Shown here one piece after another: positions 45,046 through 53,295 of a stretch of 64,000 bases of DNA. The notes below the pieces were generated by a model. It worked only from the letters and a program-made list of their open reading frames with translations. It had not been told where the DNA came from and ran no database searches. Numbering within the stretch: position 1 is the first letter of the stretch; each line of letters begins with the position of its first letter. A program made the position numbers and the translations under genes. Source of the stretch: Eutrophocola salsuginis (GTDB taxonomy: Bacteria; Pseudomonadota; Gammaproteobacteria; Pseudomonadales; Pseudohongiellaceae); the NCBI GenBank assembly GCA_038147195.1, contig JAYQTB010000004.1:2480001-2544000 (forward strand), given 5' to 3'.

Positions 45046-45276
45046 TTACACTTCGTGAGAATCTGTATACGGAATCAAGGCCAGGTAACGGGCGCGCTTG
45101 ATTGCAGTAGCCAGCTGGCGCTGATAGCGCGCCTTGGTTCCGGTGATGCGGCTCGGTACGATCTTGCCGGTTTCCGAAATGTTGGCTTTAAGGGTATCCA
45201 GATCCTTGTAGTCGATTTCTTTGATGCCTTCAGCAGTGAACCTGCAGTATCTGCGGCGTCTGAAAAAACGTGCCAT
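45046..45276 (-). CDS. rpsR: 30S ribosomal protein S18
   Basis: 76 residues, standard length. FCRFTAEG-like start (YCRFTAEGIKEIDYKDLD), TGKIVPSRITGTKARYQRQ and the C-terminal AIKRARYLALIPYTD identify it. It forms a heterodimer with S6 and binds 16S rRNA in the platform. 24 bp after rpsF. Confidence 0.97.
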   Translation of the reverse strand: MARFFRRRRYCRFTAEGIKEIDYKDLDTLKANISETGKIVPSRITGTKARYQRQLATAIKRARYLALIPYTDSHEV

Positions 45277-45300
45277 GGGTATTCTCCAGTGAATTCGTTA

Positions 45301-45756
45301 TTAAGAGGCGCTTTCTGCTTCCTCGGAAGCGTCAGTCTCATCGCTTTCGTCTTCATCGTCAGAGTCACGGTCGTATGACTCTTCGGCCGCCATGCGGGCA
45401 CTGGCGCGGGCCTTGCGCTCACGGCTCTCGTTTTCGGCCTTCATGATTTCGCTGAGGTCGGTGATGGCATCCTTGCGCTTGATGACAAGGTTGCGCAGCA
45501 CAGCATCGTTGTAACGGAACAGGGTAGTGATCTCGTTGAGAATATCCTGGCCGCATTCGACGTTCATCAGCACGTAGTGGGCTTTATGGATTTTGTTGAT
45601 CGGGTAGGCCAGCTGGCGGCGTCCCCAGTCTTCTATGCGATGGACCTTGCCACCGGCTTCGGTGACAAGCTTTGAATAACGATCGGTCATCCCGCCAACC
45701 TGGTCAGACTGGTCAGGATGCACCATGAATACGATTTCGTAATGGCGCATTAGCAT
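45301..45756 (-). CDS. rpsF: 30S ribosomal protein S6
   Basis: 151 residues: core MRHYEIVFMVHPDQSDQV, IEDWGRRQLAYPINK and HYVLMNVECGQ, then a charged linker and an acidic tail of about 25 residues rich in Asp, Glu and Ser, as in E. coli S6 where Glu residues are added post-translationally. An MLM start is used; the first ATG is at 45756. First gene of its operon, preceded by a foldable leader. Confidence 0.96.
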   Translation of the reverse strand: MLMRHYEIVFMVHPDQSDQVGGMTDRYSKLVTEAGGKVHRIEDWGRRQLAYPINKIHKAHYVLMNVECGQDILNEITTLFRYNDAVLRNLVIKRKDAITDLSEIMKAENESRERKARASARMAAEESYDRDSDDEDESDETDASEEAESAS

Positions 45757-45772
45757 TCCCTATGGTTTAACA

Positions 45773-45833
45773 GTCTCCCGCAGCGTGCATTGAGGCACTT
45801 CAATCCCTGGTTCGCAGGGCACTCCGGTGAGAC
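45773..45833 (-). promoter_or_regulatory. Structured rpsF leader, putative S6:S18 autoregulatory site
   Basis: On the minus strand a closing stem GTCTC/GAGAC (45829-45833 with 45773-45777) encloses two small hairpins, CCCTG-cgaac-CAGGG and GTGC-ctcaat-GCAC, with ACCGG just inside the closing stem. Rpsf leaders of other bacteria bind the S6:S18 dimer through an exposed CCG. The fold was drawn by eye. Confidence 0.45.
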
Positions 45834-46064
45834 AAGGAGTTTTCAATCAACCCGGGCTTAGCCGGTGAAAAGAGGGCGCATTCTATTGATTTGCATGAAG
45901 GAATGCAAGGTTGGTTGCAGCTACTGCGCTTTACCAAGCCTCGTTAGGCTAAATTTGGTGGCCCCGGCACTTGCTGTTTGTCCAGTTTGGGGTTCCCAAA
46001 ATCCGGGTTTGCCTCGCCTAGCCAGCGCTTGTGACGCTGCTAGTGCAGATAGCTCATTCAGAAT

Positions 46065-46811
46065 TTAGCGAGCCAATCTCTGTCTTACGGCTTCAAACAG
46101 GCATATGCCCGTAGACACGGACACATTCAGGCTGCTTACCTCGCCGGCCATGGGTATGGCGACCAGGGAATCACAGTGTTCGCGGGTTAGGCGGCGCAGG
46201 CCCTTACCCTCGGAACCCATGACGATGGCGACGGCCCCTTTTAGATCGGCGTCGTAAACAGAAAGTTCGGCTTCGCCAGCAGCGCCGAACACCCAGACCC
46301 CGCGCTGCTGCAAGCCTTGAAGGGTGCGGGCCAGGTTGGTAACGCTGACGAGGGGCACGATCTCGGCGGCGCCGCAAGCCACCTTGCGCACGGTGGGGCT
46401 GAGCTGCACTGACTTGTCCTTCGGCACGACCACGGCATCCACGCCGGCGGCTTCGGCGCTGCGCAAGCAGGCACCCAGGTTGTGCGGGTCGGTGACACCG
46501 TCTAGTACCAGTAATAAAGGGGGGTGGTCGAGGGCATCGAGCAGGGCATCGAGATCCTGCTCGTGGTACTCACGGTTCGTTGCCGTACTCAGGGCGAGGA
46601 TGCCCTGGTGCACATGCGGACAACGCGCGTCGAGATCAGCCCGAGAACACTCTTCTATAGCAATGCCGGCATGTTTGGCCTTGTCGATGAGGGACTGCAG
46701 GCGCTTGTCTCGGCGGCCGGCCAGCGTATACAGCACCTGTATCGAATCGGCGTTGTGCTCCAACAGGCTGCTGACGGCGTGGATGCCGTATACGAGTACA
46801 GTGTTGCTCAT
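46065..46811 (-). CDS. rlmB: 23S rRNA (guanosine-2251) 2'-O-methyltransferase
   Basis: SPOUT-class methyltransferase, 248 residues. N-terminal substrate-binding domain (VYGIHAVSSLLEHNADS), then the three SpoU motifs: GVTDPHNLGACLRSAEAAG, VMGSEGKGLRRLTREHCD and SLNVSVSTGICLFEAVRQ, which form the trefoil knot that binds SAM. It overlaps the rnr stop by 4 bp, giving the rnr-rlmB pair known from E. coli. The 250 bp downstream to the rpsF leader hold no gene. Confidence 0.95.
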   Translation of the reverse strand: MSNTVLVYGIHAVSSLLEHNADSIQVLYTLAGRRDKRLQSLIDKAKHAGIAIEECSRADLDARCPHVHQGILALSTATNREYHEQDLDALLDALDHPPLLLVLDGVTDPHNLGACLRSAEAAGVDAVVVPKDKSVQLSPTVRKVACGAAEIVPLVSVTNLARTLQGLQQRGVWVFGAAGEAELSVYDADLKGAVAIVMGSEGKGLRRLTREHCDSLVAIPMAGEVSSLNVSVSTGICLFEAVRQRLAR

Positions 46812-49237
46812 CGCCTCCTGCCTCTTTTATAGCTGCTTTTTTTAGGGCCTCTACCTTGTTTGCTTTTTGACGGTTGTTTTTGGTCCTGTGCTGCCGTCAC
46901 CTTCTTCTTGCGAATCTGGCGCTTGCCGGATTTCTTCCCTCCTTGTGCCTTTTTATCGCGCTGTGGCACCGGCGTAGAAGTTCGTGCCTGCTGTAATACG
47001 CTGATCAACTGGAGATCGATCTTGTGCTCGTCCAAGTCCACGCGCGAAACCTGCACGTGGACGCGATCACCCAGGTTGAAGCTGTCGCCGGTTCTTTCAC
47101 CAGTTAGGGTATGGGCGACGTCATTAAAGTGGTAGTAGTCATTACGCAGGGCCGTGACGTGGATGAGGCCCTCGATGTGAATGTCGTCGAGTTCGACGAA
47201 CACGCCGAAGTTGGTTACCCCCACGATGGTGCCATCAAAGACGTCGCCGATGTGCTGCTGGATGTATTCGCACTTCAGCCAGTCGATGACGTCATAGCTT
47301 GCGGCATCGGCGCGACGTTCGCAGGCTGATAGGTGGCCACCCAGGTCATCGAGCTCGCTAGCGGAATAGGGATAGATGACCATTTTCGCGAGGCGGTCCG
47401 CGCCTTTTACCTTGTGCAGGTGCGTGTTGCGCTTGTTGCGGATCAGGAAACGTATGGCTCGATGGACCAGCAGGTCGGGATAGCGGCGAATGGGTGATGT
47501 GAAGTGGGTATAGGCTTCATAGCCAAGGCCGAAGTGACCGACATTGTCGGGAGCATACATGGCCTGCATCAGCGAGCGGATCACGATGGTCTGCAGGATG
47601 GAATGGTCGGGCCGATCACTCAGGTGTTGCAGGATGAGCTGGTAATCGGTGGTGGTCGGGTTTTCCTTGCGCGCGAGCCCGATGCCGATGCCGCGCAGGA
47701 AGTCGTAGAGGTTTTTCACTTTGTCGGGATTGGGGCCGGCATGCACGCGGTACAGTGCGGGTTGTTTCATTTCTAGTAACAGCTTGGCGGCACACACGTT
47801 GGCGCACAGCATGCACTCTTCGATCAGGCGGTGGGCGTCGTTGCGCTCTACCTCCAGGATTTCCGCCAGCTTGCGGTCCTCGGTGAACAGGATGCGTGTT
47901 TCCACAGTGTCGAAATCCAGCGCACCGCGTTTTTCCCGCGCCTTGTGCAACGTCTTGTACAGGGCATACAGGTTTTTTAGTTCATCCACCAGCGGTGCAT
48001 ATTTTTCCTTCAGGTGGTTCTGCATATTCGCCTGGCTGTCTGTTGCAGGTGCCTGCACGATGGCAACGACCTCGGTATAGGTAAGGCGAGCGTGGGAATG
48101 AATGACACCTTCGGAAAAATCATAGTCGGTGATCTCACCCTTGTCGTTGATGTCCACTCGGCACACCATGACCAGACGGTCGACCTCGGGTTTGAGTGAG
48201 CATAGGCCGTTGGAGAGCTTCTCCGGCAGCATTGGCACCACGAATCCGGGGAAGTACACGGACGTGCCGCGGTTGCGTGCCTCATTGTCCAGGTCGGTGC
48301 CGACCTGCACGTAGTGCGAGACATCGGCGATGGCGACATACAGACGCCAGCCCTTACCGCGGCTTTCGCAGTACACGGCGTCGTCGAAATCCTTGGCATC
48401 TTCTCCATCAATGGTTACGAAAGGTATGTCGCGGTAATCCAGGCGATGGAGGCTGTCGCTTTTGGCTGGCTCGTCAGGTAGGGACTTGAGCGCTTCCTCG
48501 ATGTGGGCGGGCCATTCATGGGGAATGCCATGCATGCGTAGGACGACATCGATTTCCATGCCGGGTGTGCTGACATCACCCAGCACTTCAACCACCTCGC
48601 CGGTGGCCTTGCGATGACCCTCGGGATACTTGGTGATAGTCACCATGACGAAGTCGCCATCCCTCGCGCCCTTGCGGTCCTTCTTGGCGATGAGGATCTC
48701 CTGTGTTATGCGCTTGTTGTAGGGTACAACCACGCCGGCGCCGGCTTCCTTGTAGAAGCGGCCCACCAGGCGTGTGTTCTTTCGCTGCAGGATCTCCACG
48801 ATCTTACCTTCGCGGCGGCCGCGGCGGTCGACACCGGAGACGCGGGCGAGCACGGTATCGCCATCAAACACCTTGTGCATCTGGCGTGGGCTCAGGTAGA
48901 GGTCGGCGCCGCCATCGTCGGGGATGAGGAAGCCGAAGCCGTCTCTGTTGCCCGTCACAAGACCCTTGATTAGGTCCATCTTGTTAACCAGGCCATAGGT
49001 GCCCGCCCGGTTGCAGATGAGCTGGCCGTCGCGGCACATGGCGTTCAGGCGCTTGCCTAGGGCGTCGCAGGCCTCATGGTTCTCCAGCTGCAGTTCCCGG
49101 CACAGCACTTTGAACTGCGCGGGCTCGCCGCGCTGCTCCAGGTGGTCGAGGATGTATTCCCGGCTGGGAATGGGATTGGCATAGCGACCAGCCTCCCGGG
49201 AGGCGTGGGGGTCGTTGATTTTCGGTTGCTTGGGCAT
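46808..49237 (-). CDS. rnr: Ribonuclease R
   Basis: Processive 3'-5' exoribonuclease that digests structured RNA, 809 residues (E. coli 813). Parts in order: N-terminal winged helix (REYILDHLEQRGEPAQ), two cold-shock domains, RNB catalytic domain with DAKDFDDAVYCE and the Asp cluster, S1 domain (GTIVGVTNFGVFVELDD) and a Lys/Arg-rich tail (KKSGKRQIRKKKV) used for RNA and ribosome binding. Overlaps rlmB by ATGA. Confidence 0.96.
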   Translation of the reverse strand: MPKQPKINDPHASREAGRYANPIPSREYILDHLEQRGEPAQFKVLCRELQLENHEACDALGKRLNAMCRDGQLICNRAGTYGLVNKMDLIKGLVTGNRDGFGFLIPDDGGADLYLSPRQMHKVFDGDTVLARVSGVDRRGRREGKIVEILQRKNTRLVGRFYKEAGAGVVVPYNKRITQEILIAKKDRKGARDGDFVMVTITKYPEGHRKATGEVVEVLGDVSTPGMEIDVVLRMHGIPHEWPAHIEEALKSLPDEPAKSDSLHRLDYRDIPFVTIDGEDAKDFDDAVYCESRGKGWRLYVAIADVSHYVQVGTDLDNEARNRGTSVYFPGFVVPMLPEKLSNGLCSLKPEVDRLVMVCRVDINDKGEITDYDFSEGVIHSHARLTYTEVVAIVQAPATDSQANMQNHLKEKYAPLVDELKNLYALYKTLHKAREKRGALDFDTVETRILFTEDRKLAEILEVERNDAHRLIEECMLCANVCAAKLLLEMKQPALYRVHAGPNPDKVKNLYDFLRGIGIGLARKENPTTTDYQLILQHLSDRPDHSILQTIVIRSLMQAMYAPDNVGHFGLGYEAYTHFTSPIRRYPDLLVHRAIRFLIRNKRNTHLHKVKGADRLAKMVIYPYSASELDDLGGHLSACERRADAASYDVIDWLKCEYIQQHIGDVFDGTIVGVTNFGVFVELDDIHIEGLIHVTALRNDYYHFNDVAHTLTGERTGDSFNLGDRVHVQVSRVDLDEHKIDLQLISVLQQARTSTPVPQRDKKAQGGKKSGKRQIRKKKVTAAQDQKQPSKSKQGRGPKKSSYKRGRRR

Positions 49238-49344
49238 TTAGTTCAATTTGAGGACGGGATTGTCGGAGTATACACGGGGTCGTGGAACGGTGTAGGCTGG
49301 AAAAGGTCTAAAGAACCGTCATAACTCAATATTGGGGGTAATCA

Positions 49345-50079
49345 ATGAACTTCAATTCCCGCTTGTTAACAGCCCTGCTGGCCGCGGTCCTGTCCGCGAC
49401 CGTAAACGCGCAGATGCTGACCGGCGACACTGTCCTGACAGATAAGGGCGATCTGATCATTCACCCGGTGGCCCATGCATCCTTTGTCATGGAATGGGAC
49501 GGCAAGACCATCTATGTCGATCCCGTCGGTGGTGTTGGCGCCTATGATGGCCTGCAGCAACCCGACATGATCCTACTCACCGACATCCACGGCGACCACA
49601 TGGATGCCGCCACCCTAGAAGCCATTGCCGGCAACTCCCTGATCATCGCCCCGGCCGCAGTGAAGGAACAGCTACCGGGCGGAATCCAGGCTCGCACTAT
49701 GACCCTGGACAACGACAATAACGTTGACCGACTCGGCATAAACATAGCCGCCATACCCATGTACAACCTGACCGAGGAACGCCTGCAGTTCCATAACAAG
49801 GGCCGTGGCAATGGCTACGTGCTGACCATGGGCGGCAAGCGCGTCTACATCAGCGGCGACACCGAGGACATACCCGAGATGCGCGCCCTGGAAAACATCG
49901 ACGTCGCCTTCGTCTGCTTCAATCTGCCTTACACAATGACCGAGAGCCAGGCGGCCTCCGCTGTCAATGAATTCAAGCCCGCGATCGTTTACCCGTATCA
50001 CTACCGGGGCAGCGACCTGGCGCTGTTCAAAGGCATGATCGAGGAAGGCATTGAGGTCCGGGAAGGCGCCTGGTACTAA
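49345..50079 (+). CDS. Exported metallo-beta-lactamase-fold hydrolase (UlaG-like)
   Basis: 244 residues with a signal peptide (cleaved near VNA, residue 22). The fold shows IHPVAHASFVMEWDGKTIYVDPVGG, the metal motif LLTDIHGDHMD, GKRVYISGDTEDIPEM and a closing His in VYPYHYRGSD, as in the UlaG/L-ascorbate lactonase-like branch. Substrate unknown, periplasmic. It ends 78 bp before tRNA-Leu. Confidence 0.87.
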   Translation: MNFNSRLLTALLAAVLSATVNAQMLTGDTVLTDKGDLIIHPVAHASFVMEWDGKTIYVDPVGGVGAYDGLQQPDMILLTDIHGDHMDAATLEAIAGNSLIIAPAAVKEQLPGGIQARTMTLDNDNNVDRLGINIAAIPMYNLTEERLQFHNKGRGNGYVLTMGGKRVYISGDTEDIPEMRALENIDVAFVCFNLPYTMTESQAASAVNEFKPAIVYPYHYRGSDLALFKGMIEEGIEVREGAWY

Positions 50080-50092
50080 GGCTGAAGCCGTA

Positions 50093-50121
50093 TTGACAGG
50101 GGCGTACTGACTGGGTAAAGT
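50093..50121 (+). promoter_or_regulatory. tRNA-Leu promoter
   Basis: Consensus -35 TTGACA (50093-50098), 17-bp spacer, -10 TAAAGT (50116-50121), followed by a GC-rich stretch GCGCCCC, as in growth-rate-controlled stable-RNA promoters. The mature tRNA begins 36 bp after the -10. Confidence 0.78.
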
Positions 50122-50157
50122 GCGCCCCTCGTGTCAACAGGCACATTCCCCTTCTGA

Positions 50158-50244
50158 GCCCAGGTGGCGGAATTGGTAGACGCGCTAGCTTCAGGTGCTA
50201 GTGATCGAAAGGTCGTGGAGGTTCAAGTCCTCTCCTGGGCACCA
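50158..50244 (+). tRNA. tRNA-Leu (CAG)
   Basis: Class II tRNA, 87 bases with encoded CCA. Acceptor stem GCCCAGG/CCTGGGC, anticodon stem CTAGC/GCTAG with loop TTCAGGT giving anticodon CAG (50192-50194), a long variable arm and T-loop TTCAAGT. It reads CUG. Its 3' end is the attachment target of the island; the inverted repeat starts at 50236 in the acceptor stem. Confidence 0.96.
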
Positions 50245-50296
50245 ACCTCCATCATTAGTCTCTGTAATCCCGGTGTTTTTCAACAGACTGGGGCTA
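50236..50296 (+). repeat. Left arm of a 61-bp perfect inverted repeat flanking the recombinase gene
   Basis: Begins with the last five acceptor-stem bases and ACCA of tRNA-Leu and ends 11 bp before the recombinase GTG start. Its exact reverse complement is 51448-51508. Similarity continues imperfectly into the tRNA (50223-50235 against 51509-51521, three mismatches). Confidence 0.95.
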
Positions 50297-50307
50297 AAGT
50301 AGACATT

Positions 50308-51450
50308 GTGGTAGACAAAAAACATCCCTCTTTTACTTATCAAAAAGATTCTATTTATTACTTTTCTCGTGTTGTTCCTCACGACTTGCGTGAGCATTAT
50401 TCAACAGCACGTGTTGTTGTTTGCTTGCGTACTAAATCAAGGTACAGAGCAGAGTTAGCTTCCAAAAATATAGTATCTAAGCTTGAAGACTATTGGCTTG
50501 GATTAAGACTTAAAAAGATGGTTGTACCAACGCAGCACATGTTGGTTGACCCTCTTGCTGATCAACCAAGTTTAGATTCACCAACCCTGCTTGATGCCCA
50601 AGATATTTACTTATCAACAAAAGGCGTCAATAAGAATCCTTTGTTCTTTACTCATACAAAGAGAGCAGTAGGCTATGTTGTGAACTTATTAGGTAATAAA
50701 AGCCCCAGCTTGTATACAGGCTTAGATGCTGCAAGATTTAGAGACAAGCTGATAGATAAGGGTTTAAAAACATCATCGGTGAGACGGAATATTACTTGCG
50801 TAAAGGCAGTAGTGAATTTCACCATCCATGAGTTAGGACTAAATTGTAAGAATGCTTTCTCTAATGTGTATCTGCATGAAGAGGAAAAGATCAACAGCAG
50901 AACAATAAACACAGAAGATATAAGAAAAGTACAAGACGAGTGTTTTAACAGAAAAGATGAACTAAGACTTCTAATAGCTTTAATTTCTGACACAGGCATG
51001 AGACTGAGTGAAGCATTAGGCTTACGGGTAGAAGACCTAGTTGTAGAAGCTGACATTCCCCATGTTGAGTTGAAACCAAATGAAGTTAGGTCTCTTAAGA
51101 CCAGCACAAGTAGAAGACAAATACCACTTGTAGGTGCAGCTCTTCAGGTAGCAAGGCATGTCAAGAATACTTGTAGCAGCAACTACTGCTTCCCCCGATA
51201 CATATCCACTAAATCCTGTAAATCAAACTCTGCTTCAGCTGCTGGTAACAAGTGGTTAAAGACTATTTCCAACTCAATAGTCATTCATGGCTTCAGGCAT
51301 AGTTTCAGAGACAGGCTACGAGCAGTAGAAACCCCAACAGAGGTTATTGATCAACTAGGTGGTTGGAGTATTACTTCAGTGGGTCAGGGCTATGGTGACG
51401 GGTATAAGCTGGATTTATTACACAAGTACATGAAGCTAATTGCTCTATAG
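50308..51450 (+). CDS. Tyrosine recombinase / genomic island integrase
   Basis: Site-specific recombinase of 380 residues from a GTG at 50308; the frame is open further back through the tRNA, which is not coding. N-terminal DUF6538-like part (SIYYFSRVVPHDLREHY, VVVCLRTKSRYRAELASKN), a core-binding helical region, and the catalytic domain with Arg in SDTGMRLSEALGL, His-x-x-Arg in IHGFRHSFRDRL, His/Trp replaced as GGW in QLGGWSI, and the Tyr in GYGDGY. The codon use is AT-rich, unlike the flanks. The stop codon TAG lies in the right inverted-repeat arm. It most probably integrates at tRNA-Leu, but the inverted repeats would also allow inversion of its own gene. Confidence 0.9.
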   Translation: MVDKKHPSFTYQKDSIYYFSRVVPHDLREHYSTARVVVCLRTKSRYRAELASKNIVSKLEDYWLGLRLKKMVVPTQHMLVDPLADQPSLDSPTLLDAQDIYLSTKGVNKNPLFFTHTKRAVGYVVNLLGNKSPSLYTGLDAARFRDKLIDKGLKTSSVRRNITCVKAVVNFTIHELGLNCKNAFSNVYLHEEEKINSRTINTEDIRKVQDECFNRKDELRLLIALISDTGMRLSEALGLRVEDLVVEADIPHVELKPNEVRSLKTSTSRRQIPLVGAALQVARHVKNTCSSNYCFPRYISTKSCKSNSASAAGNKWLKTISNSIVIHGFRHSFRDRLRAVETPTEVIDQLGGWSITSVGQGYGDGYKLDLLHKYMKLIAL

Positions 51451-51508
51451 CCCCAGTCTGTTGAAAAACACCGGGATTACAGAGACTAATGATGGAGGTT
51501 GGTGCCCA
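51448..51508 (-). repeat. Right arm of the 61-bp inverted repeat
   Basis: Perfect reverse complement of 50236-50296. It starts at the recombinase stop codon and includes an inverted copy of the tRNA 3' terminal TGGGCACCA; the imperfect extension to 51521 adds a CAAGT-like T-loop relic. It therefore looks like an inverted copy of the tRNA-Leu end. Confidence 0.95.
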
Positions 51509-51990
51509 TGAGATCACTTGATACCCTCCAAAGGAACCATTGGCTCTGTTATCACGCCTATTTACTAGCTTTCCAGCCTGTTAGTTCACTGTCAAGGGAC
51601 TTAAAACGTCTACTAGAACGTCTACTTTCCGCCAAAAGCCCCCGCAAAAACTAGAATGCCCTTTTTAGGGGGTATGTTGTTGCCTCTTTAGTTCTAGTCG
51701 CTCCCACAGGGCAATACAGAGCCTCTCAGAGGTATTCTGGAGCCTTGTTTTGGGCGGGCGGGGGCAGGAGGCCATGGGGGCCGGTTGTAGGTTTATAGCC
51801 GGAGGCCGAGATTTTGGAGGCTGAACAGTGTTAACTAGTTTAAGGCGGTTGCTGTACCTGTTTCTTAACTCCCCTTGTAATACCCGGGGTCCATCCTAGA
51901 CAGCAGGGAAGAATGGAAGGTGCATGACTGCAGGTCTGTTGTAAGAAGAGAGAAGATGATAGGCCTAGGCTTGAAATAATATGAATCCGT
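51509..51990. other. Non-coding island stretch with a G-rich segment
   Basis: About 480 bp without a credible gene. Features: a tandem ACGTCTACTA/ACGTCTACTT at about 51606-51625, a C5/G5 palindromic segment near 51650-51672, and a G-rich run GGGCGGGCGGGGG near 51755 followed by a further G5, which may form a quadruplex. Confidence 0.45.
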
Positions 51991-51999
51991 CAATCAAGA

Positions 52000-52107
52000 A
52001 AGGTGCTAAATTTAGCAACCGGTAATTCATGCCAGTATGCCTTTGATGGCGAATATGATGAACCTAATTTATGCCCAATTGGAACAGATATAACTGATTG
52101 TCTCTAG
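52000..52107 (+). pseudogene. Fragment of a Cys-rich secreted protein
   Basis: A short frame ends in NSCQYAFDGEYDEPNLCPIG then TDITDC and a stop at 52105-52107, four bp before the next gene. The pattern SCQYAxDGExDEPxLCxxGTDxxDC is known from bacterial exported proteins. No start codon or signal peptide precedes it, so it is probably a 3' relic. Confidence 0.42.
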
Positions 52108-52110
52108 TTT

Positions 52111-52932
52111 ATGCGTCTTTTGCAGAATTTGCTGTTTTTAATCCTTATTCAAGTTTTTTCTTGTACCCTCTCAATCTCTGCTTTTAGTCAGCCACTTTCA
52201 CCGCCCTGCGGATATGAAAACGTAGTAAGTAATAAATATATCGACGGCAGATACTTTGAAAAAGGGATTTATTTAGTAAATGCATTTGGTATCTCTTGCA
52301 CAGAAATCTTAGGAAATGATGGTCTATTTTCATTATTCCTGAGCCTACCTGATAACTCGCCATTACCAACACCTTGGATATCGCTTTCTGAAGCAGTAGG
52401 TGAACCAAAATTTTCGGCTGGTACTGGAATAGGATTTAGAGTGCAGAAGGTTTCAGAACTTATCTTTTCTTTAGGTGTACTACAAAACCGGTTGAAAGAT
52501 ACTATTTCCACAGACGCTCAAGCATCTAATGCAATAATAACTGTAGGTGCCTCTTCGGATGGAGGTGAAACTACTAAAGTCAAATTTACATCGGATGAAA
52601 ATGTAATAATAACGGCTAAGATTTATCCTGATGCTAAATATGTTGGTCAGGAGGGTGAGCTTTATATTGTGATGCGAACTACTGAGAATGGCAAAAAAGT
52701 TTATAAAGCCTTAAACGAAGATGGTATATGGGAGTTCTGGAATACTAGCCTCAAATCTTTGAATGCCGCTAAATATGTGAATGCACTAAAAAATGCGGAA
52801 GAGATAGCGATTTATTCTGGCCGTATGACTGTGGGCCAGCGACTTATATATATTGGTTACTCACTTTTCACTAATGATAAGCCTGTCATAACAACAAATC
52901 TGACGCCCTATAAGATAGAGATGTATCAGTAA
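52111..52932 (+). CDS. Exported protein with the island's shared C-terminal domain
   Basis: 273 residues with a signal peptide (LLFLILIQVFSCTLSISAF). The N-terminal 110 residues have paired Cys and match nothing I know. Residues about 140-273 are clearly homologous to the C-terminus of the 817-residue repeat protein at 53296-55749: VGQEGELYIVMRTTENGKK, ALNEDGIWEFWNTSLKSL, AAKYVNALKNAEEIAIYSG and RLIYIGYSLF. Similar DVGxxGxxYVxxRxxxxW...YVGYxL domains occur in large surface proteins of proteobacteria. No good ribosome binding site precedes the ATG. Likely periplasmic or surface-located; function unknown. Confidence 0.72.
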   Translation: MRLLQNLLFLILIQVFSCTLSISAFSQPLSPPCGYENVVSNKYIDGRYFEKGIYLVNAFGISCTEILGNDGLFSLFLSLPDNSPLPTPWISLSEAVGEPKFSAGTGIGFRVQKVSELIFSLGVLQNRLKDTISTDAQASNAIITVGASSDGGETTKVKFTSDENVIITAKIYPDAKYVGQEGELYIVMRTTENGKKVYKALNEDGIWEFWNTSLKSLNAAKYVNALKNAEEIAIYSGRMTVGQRLIYIGYSLFTNDKPVITTNLTPYKIEMYQ

Positions 52933-53040
52933 TTCTCTTAATAATCTTATTCTAGATTAAAACGGCCTAATAGATGCCGCTGAGAATCTTTGGCATTTGT
53001 GAAACATAACTCACTTAATATTGTCAGAAAAAATTCTTTT

Positions 53041-53129
53041 GTATCTGGGCAGGTACATCAACGGTGTGACGCTGTGGCAGCCCCTCCCGCCCCCTGATTT
53101 AGACCCCGGCTAGGTCTAAGAATCACTCA
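53041..53129. repeat. Structured island repeat, copy R1
   Basis: Starts with GTATCTGGGCAG-GTAC (palindrome with one G-T), then GGTGTGACGCTGTG, a GCTG-tgg-CAGC hairpin, a C-rich part and a hairpin TAGACC-ccggcta-GGTCTA, ending AATCACTCA. On the minus strand the end coincides with the stop codon of a gene fragment (53123). Confidence 0.8.
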
Positions 53130-53239
53130 GAGACGTCAATCTTTAAGGGAGAGAGGCTTGTTGTTATGACAGGCTTATCATTAGTGAATAACGAGTAACC
53201 GACATGCATCAACCGCTCCGGACTGTTATCGTGCCCGAG
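53123..53239 (-). pseudogene. C-terminal fragment of a third copy of the shared domain
   Basis: Minus-strand translation gives SPERLMHVGYSLFTNDKP, then VITTSLSPLKIDVSE and a TGA at 53123. It parallels RLIYIGYSLFTNDKPVITT in the gene at 52111 (an almost identical 47-bp stretch in opposite orientation, 52858-52906 versus 53157-53204) and RLVYVGYSLYEKDGKP in the 817-residue protein. Only the last 38 codons remain; R1 follows directly. Confidence 0.7.
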
Positions 53240-53295
53240 TCATAGGGATATAAATAAAAGCTAAGAATTCCTATATAGATATCTACAGCTGATAG

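Noticed and set aside
45937..45950. Small AGCCT/AGGCT hairpin downstream of rlmB as a terminator
   Set aside because: Five-bp stem without a U-tract in the rlmB direction; too weak to call.
50164..50307. N-terminal extension of the recombinase starting in the tRNA
   Set aside because: The frame merely runs through the tRNA-Leu gene and the inverted-repeat arm; a GTG at 50308 gives a normal N-terminus.
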